DNA of 47,635 bases from Jaenimonas drosophilae (taxonomy: Eukaryota > Euglenozoa > Kinetoplastea > Trypanosomatida > Trypanosomatidae). The stretch is taken from NCBI GenBank assembly GCA_030849065.1, contig JASAON010001528.1, positions 1-47,635 of the forward strand. The letters are read 5' to 3'. Below are positions 9,318 to 17,939 of the stretch, piece by piece. The notes beneath the pieces were generated by a model. It was given only the letters and a program-made list of their open reading frames with translations, did not search any database and was not told the DNA's origin. Position 1 is the first letter of the stretch, and every line of letters begins with the position of its first letter. The position numbers and the translations under genes are program-made.

Positions 9318-11399
9318 CTACTCCATCGGCGAGATGGATCGCCTCTCCGGTGCACGCATGCGCGGGCTGCGCTTCGGCGTACACTCGGCGGAGCTCAACG
9401 GTCGCGGCGCCGACATCCGCCGTGTTTCCTGCACACTCATCTGGCTGCCCGAGCGTGGTTGTGGTGACGGAATGGCCAGCGCGGGCGAGGCACGTCCTTC
9501 ACCTGGAAGTAGATGTGTGTGGCTATCAGTCGCACGGGTGGAGCTCAGCGCTGCGTGTGGCAGCGCCAAGGGTGGCGCTATTTCCCGCACCAACGATGGG
9601 TGCGCGGGTGGCCGCCGACCTCCGCTCGAGGCGGTGGCGGATGCACATCGCGAGAGCCGCCCGCCCCCGCCCGCATTGCTGTTCGGGCTATAAAGGCTGC
9701 GGCTGATGGTGGTACTCACGGTGCTCTCATCATCAAGGAGGAGGGTGGCTGTTGCGGGGCTGCCCTGTTGTGGCGGCGGCATGTGCTGCCCGCGGAGTTT
9801 TGGTGTGCTGAGGTTAGACGTGGAGCCTGTCTGGCTGAGGGAGTGGGCCAAGGCGAGGCCGCCCCGACCGCCATGAACGAGGGCCTCCACGCGGAGCTCC
9901 AGTTCCTGTTCCCGTGTTGTGGCGCGATACACAGCGGCCTGATTCACCTCGCGCAGCTCCTGCGACATGAGTTCCACGTCTTGATGGCGTGTGGCCATGG
10001 TGTGTTCGCACTCCAGCACACGTTGCTCGAGCTCCACCTTCTTGTTCGCATAGGCCGCGCTGCGCTCCATCGCCTCCTCCTGCAGCGCCTCCACCATCGT
10101 GATGGCCTGTGAAAGATAGTCGGCCATCGCCTCGCGGCCATGCGTATCGAGCGGCGGAGGTGGTGGCGGAGGAACCACCGAGGGCAGTGGCGCGCACACC
10201 GGCACGGTTGGTGTTGCTGCGAGGCTTGAGCTCGTGGAGTCAAAGCTGCCGCTGCCACCACCGCCAAGACCGCCCTTGTCTTGGGCCTCCTTCACGAGAT
10301 GCTCCAGCTCCTGCAAACTCAGCGTATGTTCCTCCAGAATGGTCTCGAGCTGTTGGCGCTGGTCAGTGAGGTAGCCCAGCTGCTCCTCCATGCGCTGCTG
10401 CGTTGGGCCTCCTTCTTCCTCTCGCAAGTGGCTGTGCATCTCGGCGATGGCGGCGGTCGTGGAGGCCAGTTTCACCTCCAGCTTGGCGCGCTCACGGAGT
10501 TGTGCGTTAAGTCGTTTGTGGAGGCTCTTTTTGTGGCGCTGCACCACATCAATGCGGCGGAGAAGACCATTCGTGATTTCCTCTTGGTTATGATCCGCCG
10601 ATACCACATTCTGCCGTACGCCGGCGTGTAACGCCTCGAGTGTGGCACGTTGCCGCTCCACGTTGGCACGGCGCACGCGTACATCAAGGCGGCCTTGCTC
10701 CACCAACTCCAGCAGCTCCTCCCGCGGAAGCTTCTCTGCCTCACCACGCAGCGCATCCATCCAACCCGGTGGCGGAGGTGGCTGTTGCTGCGTCGCTGAG
10801 CACCATGAAGAGAGTGGGGCCAGTGCTGAGGCGTCGAGCTGCTGTGGTGGGGCGGAGGCAATCCACGCATCAGCCGCGAGGAGTGGAGGAGGTGGAGGCA
10901 CCACTCTGCGTGAGGGGTGGCTGCCATCGTGTGCCTCACGACGTGCGCTTGACGTGGGTGTTGTGGCGTGGCTGTGGCTAACGGTACTGAAGGCCACCAT
11001 GCCAGATCTCCGAGAGCTATCGCGGCTCGAGTGGCCGCCACCACGGCTGCTTAAGTGAGATGCGGCGGGCCATGCGAGAGAGCTGGAAGAGATCTCAGCC
11101 ATGAGTGGGACCGCGGCTCCACGTGAGGCTGGGCGGCCCGAGGTGCTGCGACGTGTTTCCACCGAATCCATCAACATTGATTCGCCATGGCCGTCTCGTT
11201 GCACTGCGCGACGTGGTGTACGGCGTGGGGCGTAGGACGCTGCCGTGGTCGGGTAGTAGTGGTTGTGGGTATTGTGGTGGTTATGTGCAGATTGAATGGC
11301 CTCATCCGAGGCGATGGGGCGTGCGAGCTCGAACTCCGCCACTCTCGGCGTTGTGGGGCCCGCCGGATCGGCTTGACTGCTTTCAGCCGTAGATGCCAT
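9318..11399 (-). CDS. Hypothetical coiled-coil protein with Pro-rich linkers
   Basis: A 693-residue protein of unknown function. The N-terminal 215 residues and the C-terminal 170 are low complexity (Ser, Ala, Pro, Arg, His). The middle is charged and heptad-rich: about residues 225-385 (from ELLELVEQGRLDVRVRRA to EELEHLV-type sequence) and about 430-515 (MADYLSQAITMVEALQEEAM and following) should form long coiled coils. They are separated by a linker with a run of eight or more prolines. This organisation is typical of cytoskeletal or flagellar structural proteins of kinetoplastids, but no named family is recognised. The start MASTAESS follows a pyrimidine-rich stretch and a CAAG splice-acceptor-like sequence on the minus strand, which supports it. 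There is no membrane segment. Confidence 0.75.
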   Translation of the reverse strand: MASTAESSQADPAGPTTPRVAEFELARPIASDEAIQSAHNHHNTHNHYYPTTAASYAPRRTPRRAVQRDGHGESMLMDSVETRRSTSGRPASRGAAVPLMAEISSSSLAWPAASHLSSRGGGHSSRDSSRRSGMVAFSTVSHSHATTPTSSARREAHDGSHPSRRVVPPPPPLLAADAWIASAPPQQLDASALAPLSSWCSATQQQPPPPPGWMDALRGEAEKLPREELLELVEQGRLDVRVRRANVERQRATLEALHAGVRQNVVSADHNQEEITNGLLRRIDVVQRHKKSLHKRLNAQLRERAKLEVKLASTTAAIAEMHSHLREEEGGPTQQRMEEQLGYLTDQRQQLETILEEHTLSLQELEHLVKEAQDKGGLGGGGSGSFDSTSSSLAATPTVPVCAPLPSVVPPPPPPPLDTHGREAMADYLSQAITMVEALQEEAMERSAAYANKKVELEQRVLECEHTMATRHQDVELMSQELREVNQAAVYRATTREQELELRVEALVHGGRGGLALAHSLSQTGSTSNLSTPKLRGQHMPPPQQGSPATATLLLDDESTVSTTISRSLYSPNSNAGGGGRLSRCASATASSGGRRPPAHPSLVREIAPPLALPHAALSSTRATDSHTHLLPGEGRASPALAIPSPQPRSGSQMSVQETRRMSAPRPLSSAECTPKRSPRMRAPERRSISPME

Positions 11400-13456
11400 T
11401 GGATCTTCTTGTGTGCAACACGAGAAGGGGGAAAGTACTGACGCAAATCACGTAGACGTGTTCGCGTTGTTGTTGTTGCTGTTGTTGTTGTTGTTGGGGT
11501 GTGTGCGAGTGAGTGTACGTTTGTCTGTTGATAAATAAACGTTTGCAGGCTTGTGTCGCAGAGCGTGAAGGGCGGTGTTTTGGCTACCAACGCTGCTGCA
11601 TGACCTTCCCAAGATGAGGGTATATGCTTCTCAAGCAGAACTACCATGTTAACCAACAAGAAGAAGTGGAGTGAAGAAGGCGTGTAAGTGGCAGATGGGG
11701 AGGAGATGCAACTCTTGCGGCAACATTTCGGGTGAATAGACCTCGTGACCACGAATATACGCGAGTGATCCAAGCATGCTTGCCAGATCAGCCCTCACTT
11801 CCTCATCGCACGACTCTCTCTCTCCCCCTCTCTCGCAAGGCGCAACTTTTCTTGCATCTCCGTCCAAAGCACGCCGCTGGTGTTGCTGCCGCTCATGTTT
11901 CCCATCAACAACGATGGCATAGTAGGGCAACGGGCAGAAGCTTTTATGAAAGCACATCAGTTGTTTATGTTGCTACTTCTCCAGAAATTCCGCCACACAT
12001 CTGTTGGCTTGTTTCACTGACTGTAGCAGCACCCATCCGCATGGATTGCGGAGGGTCGAGAACAGGATCGGATGGGGTACCACCAAACATCATAACAGCA
12101 AAAGGGAAGAGGAGATGAAAATAATCAAGAGAGAGAGAGGGGGGGAAGGGGAGGAGGGAGGCCCCAAGACACACGAAGGAGCCTCTACCAATACCGTACA
12201 CGCGTGAAGCACAGCAAGAAAAAAAAAAGGTACACAAAGGAAAAATGGATGATGGTGATGATGATGTGCGGTATGCCGCTTCATGAATTGTATTTTGGGG
12301 GAAGGGTGAAGGTTCCAGCAGAAATAGTCCGTCAGTGGAGAGCCACGGGAGCCTAAAGCGTGTTGGCCTGAGAGAGATGATGTTGTGTAGCACTTGTCGC
12401 AGAGCCGATCGCCACTCATCCCTCTCCTCGGCTATCGCCATCGTGCAACCGTCAATGTTATTCTTCTTTTTTCTGATATTTTCGTCTTGCGTTTGAAAAC
12501 AACACTGGCATAAAAAAAAAACGGCTTCACTTCTACGGGGAGGCAAGGCAAGCAGCCAAGCCAATGTAGCCTCCCCATCAGCCCATCCGCATCTACAGCC
12601 ACCAACATCACCGCCATCGTTTGTGGCTTGGGCGGTGCAAATCGCGTCTCTTCACCACATCACGTTGCTCCACCTTCACCCCAACACGCACACGAGAAAA
12701 TAAGAGTATGGGAGAAGGAGAACAAGAGAGACGATCTGCAACAGCCTCATCCTTTTTTTGTTTCCTCGTCTATGATTGCCACATCCACACTGCCACCGTC
12801 AGCCACGTACGCTCACTCATGCACAGGGGAGGCTGGGGATGTGCGGGGAGGAGGTACAGCACATGCGCTGCGAGCAATATGGATCTTCTTGTTTCATTCA
12901 TTCTGCTGTCAAGCGAGGCTCGTCGCCACAAGACGCACGACGCCAGCCCACCTGTAGTGGATGCCATCCTGTGCCACCTGTGTGATGAGCGATAGGAGAG
13001 GGGGGTTGATGGAAACCACCCACTTACGGAGCGTTTACGAGTTATCACAACAGCAGCAAAGAGTAGGTTCTTGGGAAGGAGAGGGGTGAGGGGGTGGTAC
13101 ACACTAGGGTGAAGAGAGGTGTGTATATCCAACCCCTGCAACCACACTATCCCTCCCCTTCTTGCCAACTCTGAAGAGAAAAGAGACTTAGGTGCGTATT
13201 ATGAGCTGTTTAAACATATGAGTGTTGCATTTACACATGACTGTTTAATCCTTGTTTGGAGCCACACACACACACACACAACTACACGTACAACGTAGCA
13301 CCAACAAGCCACCGCAGCAACAACCCTCGGTGGCCGTTGGTTGCCGGCGTTTGCCTATCGTCCTCGCCTTCTTCTGCAGCGTCATTCCAGCACGTGGCAC
13401 CACCTCCACCCCAGCCGCCCTTCCTCTCTCGTCGGTGTGTGGGTGTAGGGTGCCAC
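11400..13456. other. Gene-poor 2 kb intergenic region
   Basis: No gene can be supported. The longest frames (minus 11965-12564, 199 codons; minus 11649-11957, 102 codons; plus 12621-12995) are rich in Phe, Cys, Ser and Pro from pyrimidine tracts and show no domain. Visible items are a GTT-rich run at about 11466-11496, a purine tract at about 12126-12160 (polypyrimidine on the minus strand, hence a possible splice or processing signal), A-runs near 12220 and 12512, and a (CA)n run near 13264-13281. A short, unrecognised gene cannot be excluded. Confidence 0.5.
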
Positions 13457-14449
13457 CTACTTACCCTTCACGACGTGTGCATAGGGTGGTGGCGGGGCGG
13501 CACCATACTGCGGTGTTCGCGCCGGAGTAGGCGGCAGCAATGTGGAGCCACCAAAGGCAATGCCGCCAACGTAGGGGCTCGTCCCAACGGGCGGCCCTGC
13601 CGCCAACGCCACCTCGCTGTACTGCGGTGGATCGCGCGCTTGGCTATGCGGGCGCGAGGCCTGTGCGATGGAGGGGCCGAGGAAGTTGGCCATGGGCGGG
13701 CTACCAGCGGCAGCCGGAGGCAGGGCGTAGCGCATCAGCGGTGAAACAGGCGGGCTTGTGCGGTGGACGATGGTAGGCGGGGTGTAGGGCGGTGTTGGCT
13801 TGGCGGTGGTGTGGAGCAGAAAGACACCCTGGCTGTTGCGGAGGAGGATCGACTCATGTGGGGCTGCTGGAATGGCAGGGATGTAGTGTGCGGCGGCACA
13901 GAGGTTGGGCGTGATATCCAGGGAGGGCGAAGGCTGGGCAGAGAGGGTCAGTGGGGTGGCGGCGATGGCCTCGGCGAAGGAGGGCGGCGGTGCCTTGGCT
14001 GGTGGAGGGGGAGGGGCAACGGCATAGCCGAGAAAAGGGCTCGTGCTCGGCACAAGGCTGGGTGAGCGGCTGCTCGCTGCGCCGTACATCGGCGGCGGAG
14101 GCGGCGGGGGTGGCGCCATCATGGGTGCGGCGGCGAAGGGAAGCCCGGGGGAGCGCCCCTCGACAATGAACCCGGGGAAACACGGATTGGCGTCAGGGGT
14201 TGGGGTCGGCGCAGAGACAGAAAAGGAGGGCAGCACCTCGGCTGCGGCCGTTGACTCCGATGTGGGCATGGCAGCCGCCTCCATATCATCATCATCGTAC
14301 AAGGAATCCTCCAGGCCCACGGTAGAGAGCAGCTTCTGCAGCTCCTCAGCGTCGAAGCCGTCGTTGGGTTGGATGGCCGTGGTGAAGATGGGTGCGTTCG
14401 CGCCACCACCCAGACCCGCGCCAAATCCGCCAAAGAGGAGGTCCGACAT
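13457..14449 (-). CDS. Hypothetical proline-rich protein
   Basis: I choose the ATG at 14447-14449, giving 330 residues that begin MSDLLFGGFGAGLGGG. The open frame continues 102 codons further upstream to 14755, but that part has no protein-like character and looks like 5' untranslated sequence. The protein opens with a Gly-rich stretch, then a short acidic segment (DDDDME) after a helix (DAEELQKLLSTVGLEDSLY), then about 250 residues dominated by Pro, Ala and Ser with several oligo-proline runs (seven to eight prolines near the middle). No domain is recognised. Oligo-proline tracts often bind SH3, WW or profilin-type partners, so a disordered scaffold is possible. It reads as a real gene because the frame stays open in high-GC DNA and keeps in-frame oligo-Pro/Ala bias. 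Confidence 0.6.
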   Translation of the reverse strand: MSDLLFGGFGAGLGGGANAPIFTTAIQPNDGFDAEELQKLLSTVGLEDSLYDDDDMEAAAMPTSESTAAAEVLPSFSVSAPTPTPDANPCFPGFIVEGRSPGLPFAAAPMMAPPPPPPPPMYGAASSRSPSLVPSTSPFLGYAVAPPPPPAKAPPPSFAEAIAATPLTLSAQPSPSLDITPNLCAAAHYIPAIPAAPHESILLRNSQGVFLLHTTAKPTPPYTPPTIVHRTSPPVSPLMRYALPPAAAGSPPMANFLGPSIAQASRPHSQARDPPQYSEVALAAGPPVGTSPYVGGIAFGGSTLLPPTPARTPQYGAAPPPPYAHVVKGK

Positions 14450-15228
14450 GAGTGGCGCACGTACGCGGGTAGGCGTGAGGCTTGTGCGCGCAGGTGTTGA
14501 GTGCCTTGGTGATGAAGGATCTCGATAAGAGTGAGGAACCTCTACGATGTTTGCCACCTCACTATCTCTGCCTCTCCTTTCCACGGTGGAGATGGCGAGA
14601 TGAGAAGCACAACCGCAACGATGGACAGCCCCCCAATCAACACGAGGGACGCGGATGTATGCGTGTGTGCGTAGCAGCAGGTATCGTCGTTCAGTCAGTT
14701 GGTGCCAACGTGCGTTAATTTGGTAGCTCAGCAGGTGGGTCAGCGAAGTTATCAATGAGCACCGTCGCAGGTAGCACAGAAGCCTTTAAAGAGAAGAGCA
14801 AAACGTAGTCGATTTCTGGTAGAATTATGCTGTGTATTATTGGGTTTGAAATAGGAAAGTTGGATGGCGTGTGGTAGCAAATGACCTAAGAAGAGTACAA
14901 GAACAAGGAGGAAGGAAGTAGAAGAGAAGGAGCACAGTGTCTTTTTTTTTTTTTGTGTGTGTACAGCACAACAGGTGATTCATGAGTGCAGGGGTGTAGA
15001 TGAAGGCATGGCCATGTATGCATCTTGGGTGTGTTTTGTATTTTTTGTTGGGAGCGGTTGTAGTACCCCCATGAGATGGAGATGAAGGGTCCGATAACCT
15101 CCTCACCTCGTCCATTGGGAGCCCACCCGGCGCATCCGCATATCGATAAGGTGCCAGCTGAAGCTGCGGGTATGATTTTTGATGTTGGGGCCACAGAAAA
15201 CGTCCATCAACGACACGCACAACGCAAT
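14450..15228. other. Intergenic region
   Basis: No gene is seen. The stretch holds the likely 5' leader of the Pro-rich gene (14450-14755, open but not protein-like) and the 3' flank of the helicase-like gene, with a T-run at about 14943-14954. Confidence 0.5.
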
Positions 15229-17556
15229 CTACTTGGAGGCAGTTGGAGTTGGGGGTTGGGTTGCCGGGGAGGAAGACTTGCCCGCCCCTGAGCTAGCAGC
15301 AGCGGCGGGCCGTTCGTCGCCCGGGGGAGCGTGCTTGGTATCGCCAGAGACGGAAGAGGCAGGGGAGGCACCTCCAGCATCGGTGCGATGCTCTCCAGCG
15401 TTGGCAGCCTTGCGGGAGATGCCGTAGCGTCGCCCGCGTATCCGCCACGTTCCATGGACAGAGGTGTGATCCACGAACCGGATGAGTGGTGTCGTCCAGT
15501 CGTCCTCCCCGCCATCGGCCTCCACACGTTCAACGAGTGCCGCAATCTCCGCACTCAGCTTCCGCCCCGTCTGCTCCTCGACAAATTTAGCCACCATTGG
15601 CACACGGGCGTCAGTTGGGGTCAGCAGCACATGAACCGACCCAGGTCGGCCAGCCTGGCCAACGTGGGAGCTGCGATGTGCGTAGACCTCTGTACTCTGG
15701 GGCAGGTCGTAGTGAATAACGTGCTCCAAATCGGGCAGCTCCAGCCGCTTTGTGCCCAGGTCGGTACCCACGAGGATGCGGATGTCCCCTTGCTTAAACT
15801 CATTCAGGATTTGGTTGCGTTTTCGGCTGCGCAGGCCGCTGTGGACGTACTTAACCATGGATGATGGGGCATGGAGCAACGACTGGAGCTCCCCCGCCAC
15901 CGCCTCGGCTGTTTCCTTGTAGGCACAGTACACAATCACCTGATCCCGCTTGAGGATGGATCGACGGTCGTAGAGCTTCTTGATGGCCTTCAAGCGGTCC
16001 TCGCGGGAGGGGAGGGGGTACAGGATGTGGCGAACATTCACATTGGTTTGCTGCTCTCGGCTGACAATAACTGTGGCAGTGAGGGGGGCTAGGTACTGCA
16101 GCGCGATGCGCTCCACCTCGGGTGACTTCTCGGCGGCCCACAAGGATACCTGATGATGTCGTGGGTTTTCCTTCACCTGATGCATAATGGAGAGGAGGGG
16201 CTGCTTGGCTCCATCCGTCAGCATCCGCTCCACCTCATCCACGGCGAGGAACTGCACCTCATTCAAGGAAACCAAACGCGCCTGGACGAGCTCCATCAGA
16301 CGTTCTGGCGTACTCACGAGCACATCACAGCCCGCACGCAGCAAACGCTGCTGCTCATCACCCTCCTTGGCGGAGTCGTACATGGAAACGATGCGTACCT
16401 CCTCCGGGGCAAGACTTGTGTACATGGCGCAGCAGCGCTGAACTGCTTGACGGTTTGGGGCAACCGCCACGACAACGGGGGCGGCGGGTCCCGAGGAGGA
16501 GGACGAGGAGCCCCTAGCCTCATCCCGCTGGAGGCGGAGTAGCACGGCCAAGGAAGGAACGGCAAAGGCCACCGTCTTGCCACTTCCATTGGGGGAGATG
16601 CCAACAACATCCTTCCCGCTGAGCAGGACGGGCAGGGCGGCGGATTGCACCAGGGTTGGGGTAGTGTAGCCGCAGCTGGCGATGCCCTGGACCAGCTTCG
16701 CCGGGAGAGAGTCCGAGACCTCGCGGAAGTGCTGAAAGCCACGCACGGGAGTGATGCGGTTGTGTTCGTCCAGCACACGTACCTGGTAGGCAATGTTGCG
16801 TTGAATGCTGTGGCCCTCTACTTTTCCCTCACTCTCCATCACCTCCCCGTACATGCCCATATCCTCATCCTCCTCGTCATTTTCATTCTTCTCCTGCGTC
16901 ACCCGACGACCTCCACGGGCGAGGCTGGCGCCACCCGGGCCAAACTTTTTGATGAAGCGCAGAGGTGGCGGGAGGCCATCCGGGCGGGGGAATACAACGG
17001 GGAGGGGGTGGCCAGGCACCATGGCAATACCATCCACTGCACGTCGTGACTCCAGCATCGCCGCCGCCACCGCCGCCGCACCCGCAGCACCCTGCTTATC
17101 ACGTCCCTCGCGCATCACCGCATCGGTATCGGCCTCTTCACCCTTGAGCGGTGCGTGTTCCTCCGCCACGTTGCCCGCCACAACATTGTCGGAGCCCACC
17201 TCCTGCAACCTCAACTCTGCGTAGAGCACCGAGGGGTCATAGCTCTGCACCTTGGCAGAGGAAAAGATGCGATTGGCGTCGTCGTTGGCGAAGTTGGAGG
17301 TCTCGCCGTAGAGCTGAAAACTCATCCCACTTGTGTCGAGGGGGTAGGTGTAGGAATCACCGTAGACGGCGGCGGAGGATTCGGGGGAGAGGCTCGTGGC
17401 CATGGGGGCGATTATGGGATCAACGGAAACGGGCGCGTCCACAAAATGGCGAAGCGAGCAGCACACGGCGCTCGTCGTCGTGGCAACGCTGCTTCGACGG
17501 CCCAGGAGGGCAGTCGCCGCCTGGCGCATCATGGCCTGGCGGTGTGGTGCCTGCAT
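15229..17556 (-). CDS. DEAD-box helicase-like protein with degenerate motifs, probably mitochondrial
   Basis: Start chosen at Met 17554-17556 (775 residues): a CAG acceptor dinucleotide lies only a few bases upstream, so the 16 extra codons to 17604 are probably untranslated. The N-terminus (MQAPHRQAMMRQAATALLGRR) is basic and amphipathic, like a mitochondrial targeting peptide. Superfamily 2 helicase motifs can be followed: Q-motif region with upstream aromatic (GFQHFREVSDSLPAKLV, about 273-289), motif I SPNGSGKT (321-328), Ib TPER (416-419), motif II DEVE instead of DEAD (440-443), motif III WAAE instead of SAT (473-476), IV VIVYC, V LVGTDLGTKRLELP, and VI HRSSHVGQAGRPG (627-639). Motif VI lacks the arginines of HRIGRTGR. 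The fold should persist, but ATP-driven unwinding is doubtful. An organellar RNA-processing or ribosome-assembly role is inference. Confidence 0.85.
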   Translation of the reverse strand: MQAPHRQAMMRQAATALLGRRSSVATTTSAVCCSLRHFVDAPVSVDPIIAPMATSLSPESSAAVYGDSYTYPLDTSGMSFQLYGETSNFANDDANRIFSSAKVQSYDPSVLYAELRLQEVGSDNVVAGNVAEEHAPLKGEEADTDAVMREGRDKQGAAGAAAVAAAMLESRRAVDGIAMVPGHPLPVVFPRPDGLPPPLRFIKKFGPGGASLARGGRRVTQEKNENDEEDEDMGMYGEVMESEGKVEGHSIQRNIAYQVRVLDEHNRITPVRGFQHFREVSDSLPAKLVQGIASCGYTTPTLVQSAALPVLLSGKDVVGISPNGSGKTVAFAVPSLAVLLRLQRDEARGSSSSSSGPAAPVVVAVAPNRQAVQRCCAMYTSLAPEEVRIVSMYDSAKEGDEQQRLLRAGCDVLVSTPERLMELVQARLVSLNEVQFLAVDEVERMLTDGAKQPLLSIMHQVKENPRHHQVSLWAAEKSPEVERIALQYLAPLTATVIVSREQQTNVNVRHILYPLPSREDRLKAIKKLYDRRSILKRDQVIVYCAYKETAEAVAGELQSLLHAPSSMVKYVHSGLRSRKRNQILNEFKQGDIRILVGTDLGTKRLELPDLEHVIHYDLPQSTEVYAHRSSHVGQAGRPGSVHVLLTPTDARVPMVAKFVEEQTGRKLSAEIAALVERVEADGGEDDWTTPLIRFVDHTSVHGTWRIRGRRYGISRKAANAGEHRTDAGGASPASSVSGDTKHAPPGDERPAAAASSGAGKSSSPATQPPTPTASK

Positions 17557-17939
17557 CCTTCTGTACACGCAATGAAGGCAACTAGTGAACACAGTGACAA
17601 TCAATGTCAGACGCCAGTGCTACACTGAAGCAAGAGAAATAGAGAGAGTACAAGGCAACATTGTAGTACGAAGGAGGCCAAGCATCTCCTCCCACAACCA
17701 CATCAGCGGGCCGTGATAGAAGAAGAAAAGGAGTAGGCGGAGGAACACAAGGGCCCCTCTGCTCTCTGCTTCGTTGGTGTTGTTGTTGGGGGTGGTCCTT
17801 CATGGAGCAAAGATGGTACCTAAAAAGATATGTGTTTGACGGGAGAGATAAAGGCCCTTGCCTCACCACTAACGGTATGGAGAAGGTGACGACGATGGTG
17901 TGTACGTACGTGTGCAAACACCTACTGTGTGTGCGGGCC
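17557..17939. other. Intergenic region
   Basis: A 0.38 kb gap between the helicase-like and NT-C2 genes. It contains the putative trans-splice acceptor of the helicase-like gene (minus-strand AG at 17561-17562) and nothing else recognisable. Confidence 0.5.

Noticed and set aside
9062..9706. 214-codon plus-strand frame starting with poly-Asp
   Set aside because: It is created by the GAT microsatellite and the antisense of the coiled-coil gene.
11649..12564. Minus-strand frames of 102 and 199 codons in the 11.4-13.4 kb gap
   Set aside because: Composition is Phe/Cys/Ser/Pro-rich from pyrimidine tracts and no domain is recognisable. A small gene cannot be excluded, so the region is only described.
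14450..14755. N-terminal extension of the Pro-rich protein
   Set aside because: The 102 codons upstream of Met 14449 lack protein character and contrast with the clean MSDLLFGG start.
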